NCBI RefSeq assembly: GCF_014805685.1
Contig: NC_060886.1
Span: forward strand, 14,634,608-14,698,607
Source: Silurus meridionalis
Taxonomy: Eukaryota > Chordata > Actinopteri > Siluriformes > Siluridae
Reading direction: 5' to 3'
DNA: 64,000 nt
Below the pieces are notes generated by a model. It made no database searches. It saw only the letters and a list, made by a program, of their open reading frames with translations, and was not told the origin of the DNA. Below are positions 36,331 to 49,248 of this stretch, one piece after another (positions within the stretch are counted from its first letter, which is position 1; each line of letters begins with the position of its first letter). A program made the translations under genes and the position numbers.

Positions 36331-39300
36331 ATCTATCCATCTAACACAACATAAAGAATGTTTGGGAATGATGAAACCTCATTTAAGCTCCTAGCATGTG
36401 CCGTGCTCTATTTTGCATCCCCTGCTGTCAAATGCCTTCCCTTCTTGGGTCTATAATGGCACAAAGCTGTGAAAGCATCTGTGAATCTGTACCCAATTAA
36501 AAAAAAATTAAAAAAATCAAATCTCGCTCCTGTAATGTGTTTAACACAACATTATTATAGTATTTTATAATAATATAATAGCCTAATAAATATATATATT
36601 GCACTGATATGTTTTGGCATTAACATTTTTAAATATCACAAATTTAAACTCAAATTAGAAAAATGCTGATGCAATTATCATGTGTTCTGGGTCAAAAAGT
36701 CAGTAATGGCTGACTGTAGATCGCTGTCATGAGCATGGCAGGATCATGAGTCAGTGTTCATATGAAATGGCTAAGTATAAGAAGCTCTCTGGAAAAAAGC
36801 AGAGGAGGGAAAAGACAGAAACAGAATCACATTCAATCTACTGCATACAGAATGACTGGCTTTTTTCTGATCATTGGATATTTACATACGCCAGCAGAAA
36901 TAATTTCTCCACTGGTACAGTCTAAAAAATGTAATTTAAATATATAATTTCTGAAATTGTAGTATTATTTAATGAGTACTATTTCAGGTTGTGACTAAGC
37001 AATGGTCAGGATTAAATCATAACCAACCAGTTCAACACAATAACTTTAGTTAAAAAAGTCTGCTATGCTGAAATTAACAGTGATACTGTAATTGCAGTAG
37101 TCAAAAAGGAAGCCACCCAGATCCTATAGTTACTACACTGATAGCAGTGCTGTTGTTTTTCCACCCCTCCAAAATGCTGCTTTATGATGAGAGGGGAGCA
37201 AGGGCAGCCCAAATTTCCACTCTCCATATGGACTAATTACAGTCTCCGGAGACCTCTAAGGCCTTTGGCCCATGAAGGCCGACCTTCATCCTGCCAGCCG
37301 ATGCTTTTGGACTTGGAGCACTCTAATTAATGTGAGAAAAAAATTAAGATGCTGACCCGAGCACACGGTGCAGCCGAGAGAGATAAAGAAATGTTCTGTA
37401 AGCTTGCCGTGGATTTATTATTCTCAAACTAGTGGCTGATTTCATCCTTGAAGCTTATTACAGCTGGATCTATCCTGTTTGTTTGCCATTCAAGGTTCAC
37501 ACATAACTACAGCCATTGTCTGGTATAACAGAAAGGAGAATCGAGCAAAGAATATACACATTGTCCTTTATACAGAAAGGGCTTCAAGCAGCAGTATTAA
37601 ACCACAAAAGGCCGTAATACAAAAGATGCACAAACCAAATAATAAACTAATAAGGTTTTAACAGCTTTAAACATTCATTTTACTGGAAGTCAACTTGGAA
37701 CGCTGCCAGTCGACAGCAGCAGTATGGGGCTGCACATTAGCTGCGTGTGTACTGTCATGAGATCGACAGTTTCATGACAAAGGCATCGCTGGAGTCGAAA
37801 TTAATTTTCAAATCCATCCGTCTTGATAAGAATGAAGAAGAAATCCTCTTAACAAGATTAAATATTGGCAGAATGTTTTCTCACATTACAGAAAGATGTA
37901 AAGATTTAATGGATGCCTGAAAAAGACATGAAGTATTGATTTAGAGGCCTGTCACTTTTCAAATGCTTCGAGCTCTTTATGCATGGAAAGGGAAGTAGAA
38001 ATCTGCCAAACGTCAACTTGCTACATTTGAATTAAAACTGTTAAAAGTCACTTCCACAATTTTATATTATATTAACATTTCACATGTGTTTAGAATTTAC
38101 ACTGGAACTTTGTCATACTTTGTATTTAATTAAATTATTATTTTTATTATTATTTTTTTTTAATGAGAACATTCTTATAAGTAGGTGAAAAGAGACATAG
38201 ATATGCCAGGAGTGCCCAATCTTTATGTCTGATTCACTAAATAGGCAGGGTTAAACAAATACTGCCAAATAATATCCACCAGACTTCTGCTTAAGGCAAA
38301 GACTTTAATGCGGTTAAACTGCAGCTCCAAAACCCAAATCTCATATTTCATTTTTCTTCCTTAGCTTGTGTAAATAAATCCTAAGTAGATTTTGTGGGGT
38401 TGTGTTTCGCCTTCAATCTTTAAATTTCAGCCTTCCAGCTGGCCTCATACAGCACTCCATATGGCTCAGGAATAAGAAACTACCTCTAACATTTAATAGT
38501 GGGAGTTAAAAAAAAAGGAAAAAAGGGTGCTTTTCTTGCTCATAGACAACTAAGCATTCGAAAAGTTCAAAGACTAGATGCTTGGATTGTCTAGTGCCTC
38601 ATTTATACGCTGAATAAAAGCACCAGCCACATGAATACATGCTACCTGGTGATGTAAATGTAAATGGAGCCAGGCGTTGGAACAGCTCTTTAGTGCTCTC
38701 TGTTGCATTTCATCTATGGATCAATGCATGAATTTTTCATCTTAGCATTAAATTAAGCATCTTTTTTTTTTCTTTCTCCTTGTGTGGTTCGCTTCTTTAC
38801 TTTACGATTGCACACTTCAAGCTTTAATCCAACAGAATGCACAGTCAATCTAAGCATGAAGGACCATAGTCAAAGTTGCTGACTTAACATCAATATTTAC
38901 ACACAGAAAAATTCTCCATATTCCAATTTTTTTCACACAGATGTCGAGATGATTTTTTGAGATGGCTCATGCGGATTATTGAAACGATCTGGATTTAGTT
39001 TGTGCTTCTGAGATTTCCAGGTGTTTCTTAAATAGGGGTGCATTAGTGCTTGAGTAGTCCAAGTTGTAATTATCGCATTATTCATTATAAATTTGTCTTA
39101 ATTGAACAATATGGCTTAATCAACATCATGCATTATAGTAATTATTCTGCAGATTACAAAACGGTACTTGATCCAGCACCTGCAACACTTTCATACAAAT
39201 AAGGTCTAAACCTAAAAAGAATATTTTTGATTGTACCTTTAATGTACATGATCTTTTACCTAGAAATATGTATAAAGTGTATTTTTCCAACAATTTAACG

Positions 39301-42045
39301 TACTTGGATTGGTTATAATTGATGCTTAGTGTAAAGCTTCAAAAGCTAAACATGCAGAAGATTGAAGCTGGATTAAATTTAAAGTATTAAAAAAAAAATT
39401 TCTGAGTGTATTATTTTGCACCATGAAGTACAATTGACAGTAGAGAGCAAACAAGTTCTCTCACTTTCTTGTGGTACTTGAGTATAATTTTTGAATATAT
39501 GTACTTTATCAAACAATTTTCAGTTTTTTTACTCCACTACATTTTAATGTGTAGCATCTTACAAATAACTCCACTACATCTCAGCAAAACAAAGTGTTCC
39601 TCGTAATTTAAAAGTGAAGAGCACAGCCGTAATCCCACATTTTTGGAGTAAGAGTTCTCTCACTGTGTGCCTATAACAACAAAAATCCCTCTCCTTAATA
39701 AGGTATGATGTGCAAAGGATTGAACATTTAAACTGAATAAATAATTAAAATGTAGCTCTTTAAAATAAAACCTTTACTGGATTAATGGTGATAGAAAGCT
39801 GTAAAAAACCCTGTATTTACCATTGATTTACCACTGACACCAAGATTTGCAGCAAGTGATCTTGAGACCATGTACTGACTGCCAAGTTCATGATAGTGTA
39901 TTGTGTTCAGGCTATTTTATTACACATTTAATTTATAATACTGAGTTGGTGAATTATTAAAATATTGGTATTTTTGTTCAATGAACATGCCCTCTGTAAT
40001 AAAACCATGTTCATGATTAGATCAATAAAATGACCAAGCACTCATCTGCTCACAGTAAAACCAGACCAATAAAACCAAAGAAAAAGTTATTTGAGATGAT
40101 CAGTGTCTGCTTTCTGCATGTGTACACAGTGGCATGTGTATTAAGTTAATAATGCTCTTGAATTGAACTTTTTTAACACAGAAAAACATTTAATATCTAG
40201 ATTAAATATAAAATATCTAGATTATGCACTACTGGGAAATGACAGTTCTTCTCTGTATGAATGACCTGTAAGCCCATAGATGTCTGAAAACTGATGTGTG
40301 CAGTTTAGTTATAAGTCCTCACTGTGCCGATGTAACAAAAAACAGAATTTATCCTAAATGGCAATATGAATGTAATAAATATGGTAATGAAATACATTTG
40401 GGTGAACGCTTTAAATAGAAAAATGCACAGTAAATGATTTGTGCTCTATTTATGGATATTCATAATTTGAATCAGAGACCGTTCTTATCAATGCTGCCAT
40501 GGCCCCACTGAGAATTGTTTGTTTGTTTATTTGTCTGAATGGTTGGTAATGAAAAGTTAATCAAGTGAGATAATTGAATGCTGTTGAGAGGCAGAGAGAG
40601 GGAGGGGAAAGTACATGTGCAACATTGTTTTTCATTATTACGCAAGGATGGCATTATCTATGTACAATTCTGTCTCCCTCAAATACTAAGGGCAAATAAT
40701 TTCACTATGAAAATATCTACCTGATTGACAATAGGGGCAATTTATCATAATGTTCTTTTTTGATTGCTTTTCAAACTGAAAATATGCAGTTGTACAGACA
40801 GTTGTTGTGCATTTGAACCTCCAGCAAATTGGTATTTATACCATTAGTATAGTGTACTGCACAATTGAATACATGCAATTAATTATTCTATTTTGGCTGT
40901 CATTTGGTTTTCATATATAAGAGATAGAAGCTCTTTTTTTAACTTGCCGATAGATATATGTGCGCAGTTCATCAATCAGCAGTCTATATCAACAAAAACA
41001 TCTGCAGATGCTGATAGTGTGCTCACTACTGGCTTTGGAACATTTGGACATATTGACAAGCGTCATACAGAGGTGCGGAATAATTTGATGGTAATGAGGG
41101 TGTGTGTGAAGGGTTCTGTTCAATCTGAGGGTGTGGAATAAGGTGTCATAAGGCCATGGTGAGAGAATCTAAAAGACAGATGTCATATGTTTAATAGAGG
41201 TGCTCAGACACTGGCTGCATTTTGATCACAGCTCTGACGATGTCCCAGGCAGCTGCCTACTTCCCTGTGCCAAAACCCGGCTCAGACAGAGATCTAGAGT
41301 TCTAGGATAATGCTTTTGTGGTTATTATCTCAGCCACTCAATAAGGAGAAACTAATCCAATCCAGGCTAGTACAAACAATCAGCATGAAATCAAAACTAA
41401 TTTAGACTGAATGTGACAAACTGTTAGCAATGATGTTATTGCAGTCCCCCTGATGGGAAGAATACAAAGCAGAAGAGAAACAACCTTTTTTCTTTCTAAA
41501 GGTACTGGAAAAAAGAGACACACTCTCTAACTGAAACAATTGAAGGCACAGATCTGTTTTCAATTCGTATTTAATTCCTACTAACACTTTGTTGTCAAGA
41601 AGTGTAAACTGTTCATGATGCCTAATTTGCCTTATGAAATATTAAGGCAATCCTGTTATTCCAATTGCTGCTTTATATGTGTTGAAGCCTGCATTCTGAT
41701 TTATGTCTCAAATAACAAATAAACAACAAATACTGCACTACTTTTCAAATATTAATGGAAATCTTCACACAAAAATAAGCAACATAGCACATTTGCCATG
41801 AGAAACAAAATAATTAACTATGAGCATGAAGCAATTCCATGCTTCATCTTAAAGCGTATTACTAAGTGGCTGCTATTAAATTATTTATACACTAATAGCA
41901 ATGGCAAAAAAAAAGGATCCTAATTACTGTAGTTATTAAATATAAAATGTCCCTTAATATATGATGTAGACTATTATAGTACATATATGTTTACAGCAAA
42001 CATCACACTGGATCTGATCACATAAAATCAAACTTGGGTCATTTT

Positions 42046-42359
42046 GTATGTACGTATGTATGTATGTATGTATGTATGTATGTATGTATGTACGTATGAA
42101 TGTATTTATGTATGTATGTATGTATGTATGTATGTATGTATTTATGTATGTATGTACGTATGAATGTATTTATGTATGTATGTATGTATGTATGTATGTA
42201 TGTATGTATGTATGTATGTATTTATGTATGTATGTACGTATGAATGTATTTATGTATGTATGTATGTATGTATGTATGTATGTATGTATGTATGTATGTA
42301 TGTACGTATGTATGTATGTATTTATGTATTTATGTACGTATGTATGTATGTATGTATGT
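42046..42359. repeat. ATGT tetranucleotide array with higher-order pattern
   Basis: About 78 ATGT units with point-mutated units. The variant string TACGTATGAATGTATTTATG recurs at 42091, 42155 and 42235, showing that blocks of 64 and 80 bp were duplicated as units. The apparent Met-Tyr-Val-Cys reading frames here come from the repeat and are not genes. Confidence 0.97.
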
Positions 42360-42427
42360 GAAAGAGTTGTGGCCAAAATATGGAAAAAACACAATACCAT
42401 AGAACATTTTCACTTAATGCTTATGTA

Positions 42428-42470
42428 ATGTATGTATGTATGTATGTATGTATGTATGCATGTATGAATG
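42428..42470. repeat. Short ATGT array
   Basis: About ten ATGT units, separated from the large array by about 65 bp of unique sequence. Confidence 0.9.
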
Positions 42471-45240
42471 TTTGTTTTATTTGCAGAGGTTTTTTGACCA
42501 TCAAAAGCCAATAAAGTTAATAAACATATGATAAAATAAAAAAAAAAATAAAACCTATCTTTGACTTTCTAAATGATCATTTACTTCTTAAAATGAGTAA
42601 GAAAGAAGTTCTAAAGCCACTGTCACCTGATAATATGGACAATACTCAGTCTATCAGGTTATAACATTAATTTTGTTATATTGCTCTGCCATACATATCT
42701 GATATGTAGCCTCGGTCTGAACAGGCAGTTTGGATTTTGTATTTTCTGTTTACCAATCAAAGTCAGCATGTGTTATAATTTCACACTTCACACTAACTAG
42801 GCTCACCTCAAGCACTGTTCTTGGTTGTCAGATTTATGTTCTTTAATGCATTTCTTGTTCCGGTTTTGCTGTTTTGAGGTCTGCAAGGTGGATTAAAACA
42901 GTTTATATTGATATACTTTAACACTACTTGACAGTTACTCAGTGTGAATTTTAAAAATAGTGCATGCAACTAAAATGCAGAAAAGAAGCAACTCTATTCA
43001 AAAGTTACCAAAAAGTTGGAACGAAATAGGTATGTTCCGAATTCATTCTTAAAAATGCACTACACATATTGAGATCAACTGGCAGAAAAAAAAACCCACT
43101 GCATTATTTTATTTTAGCCAAAGATAAAGCATCTCATTCGGGCCACAGTACTGGATAATATCAGTGACTGACTTTCAATAAATAAAACATTTCCAAATGC
43201 TTTGTTGCTGATTTGAGAAGAGGGTTGCCATGTGGTTGTTGCTAAAGTTGGATTTGCTAATGCATTCTGAGAGATGAATTCATTTCATTTATTTTGTGCT
43301 ACCCCAATACATAATACTCACAATACCCAAAGTACATTTCCAGTGAATAGATATTTGCGAAGGACATCCGTGCTACACTGAGCATGCTTTGCTCTTAAAG
43401 ATTTTCTCTGAACTCTCTCTGCTGTTCGCTCCTCTCCACCTGTTAGTATTAAAAAATAAAGCAAGCACACTGAATAGCCTTTTGCTCGGTCCTGTTCTGC
43501 TCCTGACCAAAATAAAACATAGCGAATTTCAGTAAAGGTGAAACAGAAGATTTTCCATATGGGCACAGTTTTGTGGGACGTCCTCTGGGACTGCTTATGC
43601 ATATGCACGAGAAAAGGCGGAGAGAAAGTTGCAACAAAGACACAACAGCTGTGCTCCAACTTGGTGACCCCAATTTTTCTCCACTCCTCGAGTGTGTGTT
43701 GTGCAGGTGTGCATCTGCGCGTGGCTGTTTCGAAACACATGCCGTATGTGCCTGCCTGAACCGCTCAGAGTTACTCGTTCGATTTACGCACTTCATTAAG
43801 TTCACCCTGACACTTACATCAGCGCGTGTTAAAGGCAGCAAACACCTTCTAGCCACTAGTAATCCTACTGAGACCGGCTGCCTCCACACTCTCTAATAAC
43901 ATTTCCAACAGGTTTACCAGACTACATAATAATCATGTATTTTCAGTCGGCATCCCAAAAGACGCACGCTGAATAGCAGGCTGCAAGTTTACAATGTGTT
44001 TATTAGAGCTGGAAACCAAAATATTATTCGAATATTATGATGCATTCAGCATTTATGATGCATGATATATGGTATTTGTGTTCTGTTTTCTGTGATGGTT
44101 GTAGAATGCATTGTGTTTTGTAACCAAATACCAAGAACAAATTATGATAGATGCAAATCATGTATATGTTGAATAGAATTATTCTGACGTGTTATATTAC
44201 ACATTATTATAATGTATTGTGAAATAATTAAATCACAATATCAATATTAAATCATTAAAAGCCAAAAAAATTATATCATATGGAGGACCATATGCAACAA
44301 AAAGCAAACAACAATAAATACATGATTGAATCAATAAATAAACAATGAATTAATATATAAACATTGTCTTATTTTACAAACTCTTCAATAAATAAAACAG
44401 AAAAATACATTTCCTGTAGATGCAGATGTATTTGTTATCAAAAATTTAGAGCAGTCTGTTCTCCTTATAGACATACAGATGTCAAACATAGGCGTAACTG
44501 GACATCTTTCACTCCCTCTTCTTATATGTGCAATGGAGTCTCATTATTGTGCTTAACAGCACCTGAAACCGTTGAGGTATTTGGAGCTGTGGGAGGACAA
44601 ACAGCAGATAATGTACTCCTATTGTCACCGGTGTCAGCAAACCTTCACAGGTCTCTGGAAATTGCCTACCCGACTTCATTCATCTTCATCCAATCTAACA
44701 TTATTGTGCAGGCAAACAGTCAAAAAGGCAAAAAAGTGGAGCACTTTTACATTAATAAGGCCAAGGTGGCATAAATTCCACCTCTTATTGTTCGATTAAC
44801 AATCTCTCATTAGCCTGATGTGGTAAAGAAAAATAATTAAATATGCTGGGAGAGAACTTTTTTTTTTTTTTTTTAAGGTTTTTTTGCCATTTCCCCCAAG
44901 CACTTATTTGATTCATTTTGTTTATTTGCTAATTTTCTCACATATTTATTTATATATTGTTCATGAAGGAATATGCAGAATATAGATTTGTGTATTTATT
45001 TATTTATGTAAATTATTTAATGTTTTTTGCAAGTTTTGCCCTGCATATTATTTATTTTTTGAAAGAATACAACATTTTAGGAGGGGTTTTGGAACCTAAT
45101 AGTTTAAATCTTTTGAATAGTATCATACCACTGCTGTATTGACTGTTAATCAATAATAGCAAGTCTTGAACTGTTACATTCTTCAAAAACCCAGTCCTAT
45201 GGCTGAGTACATTTCGACCAATTGGTAATGTCTGATAACT

Positions 45241-45724
45241 CAGTGGTCTGCAAAATTTTGTGTCACGGATCGGATTAATGTCAGACAATATTTTCACGGA
45301 CCGATCTTTAAGGTGTGGCGGATAAATACAACTAAATAAAATGATACGACCTGCATAAAAAACTTTTATTTTTCTGAATATAATAATAAACTTGAATCCA
45401 CTGTGTTGTTTTTTGTTCATTTTGCTAGCTTGGGGGTTTGAATTTAGCGGTAATGTATTATGTGTTAGCGGCCGGAGCAGCCCCTTTTAGAAGGTAGCGG
45501 ATGGAGGTAAGACATGTGACAGAGGCATCTTGACATGCATCAAGAGTGAGTCATAGACAGATGTGGAGGAGAGAATCCGGTAATTTTCCAAAATAAAACA
45601 TCGTTCAGAATCAGATAATAAATAAAACGGAAATAATGTAAGTTATGTATTCTTTCTGTGCCGCCCGGTACCAATTGACCCACGGACCGGTGCCGGTCCA
45701 CGGCCCGGGGGTTGGGGACCACTG
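45241..45724. mobile_element. hAT-type miniature transposon (484 bp)
   Basis: The ends CAGTGGTC...GACCACTG form inverted repeats (8 bp exact, then degenerate) and are flanked by a perfect 8-bp duplication TGATAACT (45233-45240 and 45725-45732). The interior starts TGTGTCACGGATCGGATTAA and ends with the GC-rich ACCGGTGCCGGTCCACGGCC, familiar from non-autonomous vertebrate hAT repeats. There is no transposase. Confidence 0.93.
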
Positions 45725-47543
45725 TGATAACTGTCTTGCAAAAAAGATGTGTTAGAATATTCAGGGTACTCAGACTACAGCAGGGTAAATACTGAAGGAA
45801 GAAAAGAGCAGAGAGAGGATTTATAGCCCCTGACTTTATTGCTTAATTAGCTGTATCTAAAAACAAACAAATGGAGGAAGAGAACAATGAAAGTAATGTA
45901 GCTTAATGTCTCATAAGACCTTAAGATAACTTTCTGTGATACATCACTGTAGCCTCTGGACACCAGTCACAACCTAAAAAAGCCTAAGCGTCATCTTTCC
46001 CCAGCTTTCTGCCACTGCATCAATTGCTCTTTGTGCTTTGTGAGGTTATTGTAGCTTTTTTGCAGTAAGATGTTTCAAGGCAAGACCTGCCTTCAGGGCA
46101 GGCAAAAAGGCACTGAGCTTAAGAGACGAGAGACAAAAACTCTGCAAAATATGACATAATACTTATAGTATAGTAGCGATTTTTCTTTCCAATATGCTGA
46201 GGTGTTCAGCAAATGCTAGGTAGAATCCTCTTGCCTTTGCTACCTGGCATCTCACTCTGAATTAAGGATTCTAGAGAGCTATGCTCTTTTAAGTGTGGAA
46301 GCAACAATGTTTGAGCGGAGAATAAACATAAATTTGTTGCTCCGAGAGCAAAAAAGAACGCCATCAAATTCAAACTGACACAGTAATCTTCTCTGTTTCA
46401 TATGGGTGAGTGGCTTTTCTTCAGGCAGGCATTAGATCAAAGGGTACGATCAGCAGGTTGGAGCTGAGCTCGTGTGGGTGCTGTGTGCTTTCAGTTCACT
46501 AAAGGTCACATCTCTGGGCAGCTAATGGGCATCCACCCTGTGCGGCCTGCCGTGTGTGCATTATTGTATCACAGAGGCCAGGTGGATGCACTTGCTTGTT
46601 ATTGAGCTTTAGATGATTGTGATCAACAGTAGGTTGTGTCCAACATCGCACCTGGTGCTCAGAACATGCTTCACAATTCACCTGTTTTGTAGCTGATAGT
46701 GTAAGTTTGGCAGGTTGTGAGCCATGCGCGATTTCATAGTCTACCATCACAGATAAACAATTCATACCAGGGGTGGACAAATGATGAATTAGCTTACCCA
46801 CTGGGCAAGGAAAAAGCTTCAATTAGCTTGCCAAGTCTCATGTTTTGTTTGCCCAGAAACTGGCTGAAAAGTGGAACCCAACATAATGTACTGATGTATG
46901 ACAAGCTATAAAATAGGTCTAGAATATGCAGGCATCCAAATTCAAAATTCTGCTCATTATCAAGTTGTTTGCCCTCTGCTATTATAATAGTCTCCTCTTT
47001 TTTGAAAAGGCTTTCCACTAGATTTTGCAATGTGATTATCATAAAAGTTATACAAGTAACTTACTTAGTTATACAAGTGCTTACAAAAATGTTCTTAGTA
47101 TTTAATAAAAATACTAAGAATAATGTAGTAGCATATAATGAGTCTAATTTACCAAAGTGTGATTTATAATTAAGATTTTTACAGCCCCATGAAGTGAATT
47201 AGCATTATTTTTTTAGTTTGCAAAGATTTTTACACCCCTATAAAGTGAATTAGCATCATATATACCATATGTAGCAAAAACTGTGAAGGACTTGAGTAAA
47301 AAAAAAAAAAAAAAAAAACGAAAAAAAGAAAGTCAATCAGGGCAGGATTTTTTCTCCAGTTGTTAAACCTACTTTTTTTGCCAGGAAACAATAAACACTT
47401 GCCCAGGCTCAGCAGCACATAGGGGCACCACACCCGGGGGTGGGGGTTGATGGGGTTGTTTTGAGGTGCTATCGCATGTAGTGTATTTATTATTGTATTA
47501 ACCTTTTTTTGGGGGGAAGGGCAAGGCGGGTGCTTCTTGCATA

Positions 47544-48643
47544 CAGTGTGTTGCAAAAGTGTTCATACCCCTTGAATAGTTCCATATTTTGTCATGTTAT
47601 AAGCACAAACTTTAATGTATTTTATTGGGATTTTATGTGATAGACCGACACAAATTATCGCGTAATTGTAAAGTTGAAGGAAAATTATACATGGTGTTAA
47701 GGAGTTTTTACAAATAAAAATCTGAAAAGTGTGACGTGCATATGTATTCAGCCCCCTTTACTCTGATATCCATAAATAAAATCCAGTGCAAGGAACTGCC
47801 TTCAGAAGTTACCTAATTAGTAATTACAGTCTACCTGTGTGTACTTAAATCCCAGGATAATTACAGCTGTTCTGTGAAGGCCTCAGAGGTTTGTTAGAGA
47901 AAATTAGTGAGCAAACTGCATCATCAAGACAAAAACATACAAGACAGGTCAGGGATAAAGTTGTGGAGAAGCAGGATTAAGTTCTAAAAACATATCCAAA
48001 GCTTTAAACATCTCACGGATCACTGTTCAATCCATCACCTGAAAATAGAAACTGTATGGCACAACTGCTCACCTACCAAGAAATGGTCTTCCAAATAAAC
48101 TGAAAAGCAGCCAGAAGGCCCATGGTAACTCTGGAGGAGCTGCAGAGATCCACAGTTTAGGTTGTAGAGTCTGTCCACAGCACAACTATTAAACGTGCAC
48201 TCCACCAACCTGGCTATTATGAAAGAGTGGCAAGAAGAAAGCCATTGTTGACAAAAAGAATAAAAAGTCCTGTTGCAGTTTGCCACAAGCCATGTAGGGG
48301 ACAGAGCAAACATGTGGAAGAAGGTGCTGTGGTTAGATGAAACCAAAATTTAACTCGTCAGCCTACATACAAAATGCTATTTGTGGCGGAAACCTAACAC
48401 TGCACATCAGCAAGAACACATTATCCCCACCGTGAAACATGGTGGTGGCAGAATCATGCTGTGGGGATGCTTTTCTTCAGCAGGTACAGGGAAGCTGGTC
48501 AGAGTTGATTAGAAGATGGATGTAGCTACTGTAAATGTGTTGGTCTATCACATAATATCCCAAAAAATAATTTCATTTTGTGGATATAATGTGAGAAAAT
48601 GTGGAAATATTTTAAGGGGTATGAATACTTTTGCAATGCACTG
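47544..48643 (+). mobile_element. Tc1 transposon with TIRs and a truncated transposase
   Basis: Inverted ends of about 33 bp, CAGTGTGTTGCAAAAGTGTT and its complement-like GTATGAATACTTTTGCAATG then CACTG, are bordered by TA on both sides (47542-47543, 48644-48645). Inside, the plus strand reads AHGNSGGAAEIHSLGCRVC, then VLWLDETKI (first catalytic Asp) and [19 protein letters not shown], all Tc1 transposase hallmarks. The frame has stops and shifts, and the part with the second and third catalytic residues is deleted after KLVRVD, so it is non-autonomous and dead. Full-length Tc1 elements are about 1.6 kb. Confidence 0.9.
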
Positions 48644-49110
48644 TACATAGCCCTCAGCAAATTTGCAGCTGCACCCCTGCCCAGGCTACTGACTTGTCCA
48701 CACAGCAAATACAAAATTCCAAAACTGCTCATCACATACAATACAATACTATAAACATTTACCTTTCTAAAATGTTAATTCTGATCTAGTTAGGCGACTG
48801 TTTTGAGAAGTGTTTCAGTGAAGACAAGTTCTAACTCAATTAGAAGGCAATTATTAGTTGAATTGTTTATTGGAAAAGGTAAAATCTTGACATAAAATTT
48901 AAACTAATTTCTTGTGTGTATATAAAATAAATAGAACTGTAGATATGATGGGAAGACTTACAGTCATTACTAAATTGTGGCTTGGGCTCCATCATACAAA
49001 AAAAGATATATACATCTATTTTGGTATCAAAAGTATCACTACTACCACAGTGACAGCTGAGTTGATGAGACATCTGCACGATCCAAATGAATATGGATGT
49101 TGAGTCTTAC

Positions 49111-49248
49111 CTCTGCAGTGAACTCCTTCATCAAAGCCATCAGCGCAGTCTTTGGCCCCGTTACAGAGCTTGTTGAAGTGTATGCACTTTCTTGTTCCGG
49201 GACATTGTATGTGATTGAGGTGACATCTGACTATTACTTCCGTGGGAC
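49111..49248 (-). CDS. lrp1b: lrp1b exon: second LDL-receptor class A module
   Basis: The 138-bp exon encodes a complete LDL-A repeat with six cysteines (RC, QC, KC, LC, DC, HC) and the acidic calcium-binding end [16 protein letters not shown] modules fold around one calcium ion and bind ligands. The usual SDE is FDE here; I recall YDE at this place in human LRP1B, so this is a family trait rather than damage. The acceptor is a pyrimidine-rich TTTTTCAG and the donor is GAG|GTAAGA. The exon starts with GT, two bases of a split codon; alignment to LRP1B puts the sixth cysteine of LDL-A1 exactly there, so the missing upstream exon should end in T. It ends with G, which joins AA of the next exon to give Glu (HCR-E-LLS). 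Confidence 0.9.

Larger units (their letters stand above)
26851..49110 (-). other. lrp1b: lrp1b intron (22.3 kb), mobile-element-rich
   Basis: This intron separates the LDL-A2 and EGF-1 exons. Annotated contents are Tc1 relics (27350-29260, 36005-36330), two hAT miniatures (32572-32889, 45241-45724), a nested Tigger-like element (35529-35878), a 1.1-kb Tc1 element (47544-48643), and (TA)n, (GA)n and ATGT arrays. Fragments that look like ends of other fish DNA repeats are seen at 31690-31746 (GCGATTAATTACGATTAAAT, ending CTGACAGCCC) and 39470-39560 (TACTTGAGTATAATTTTTGA, then ACTCCACTACATTT). The stretches 30310-31680, 32900-35300, 36340-39450, 39570-42040 and 42480-45230 show no gene. Confidence 0.75.
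1148..49248 (-). other. lrp1b: lrp1b locus, partial: ten N-terminal-half exons
   Basis: Ten minus-strand exons join into one frame of about 593 codons: LDL-A, EGF, cbEGF, six-bladed YWTD propeller, EGF, start of the next propeller. This is the N-terminal order of LRP1 and LRP1B, giant type I endocytic receptors that bind ligands outside the cell and internalise them through clathrin-coated pits. Every internal junction uses GT-AG and the phases match: 1-1 at the first four exons, then 2, 0, 1, 1, 1 and 2. From memory of the family, [32 protein letters not shown] and [10 protein letters not shown] are nearer LRP1B than LRP1. Intron sizes, from the first junction on, are about 22260, 1026, 3168, 1596, 13527, 2844, 184, 1376 and 340 bp; long introns also fit LRP1B. 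The signal peptide, LDL-A1 and everything after the second propeller's first blades are outside the window. Which teleost copy (a or b) this is cannot be told here. Confidence 0.88.

Noticed and set aside
42048..42428. Open frames of up to 126 codons in the ATGT array
   Set aside because: They encode only MYVC-type tetranucleotide repeat peptides and exist because the repeat has no stop in those frames.
43318..43896. Overlapping open frames of 107-146 codons on both strands
   Set aside because: No domain or family resemblance, no splice context, and both strands are open at once, which fits locally GC-rich non-coding DNA.
46768..48706. A larger hAT-like element around the 1.1-kb Tc1 element (CAGGGGTGGACAAA on the left, TTGTCCACAC on the right)
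   Set aside because: Only short inverted similarity and no target-site duplication were seen, so the borders cannot be supported.
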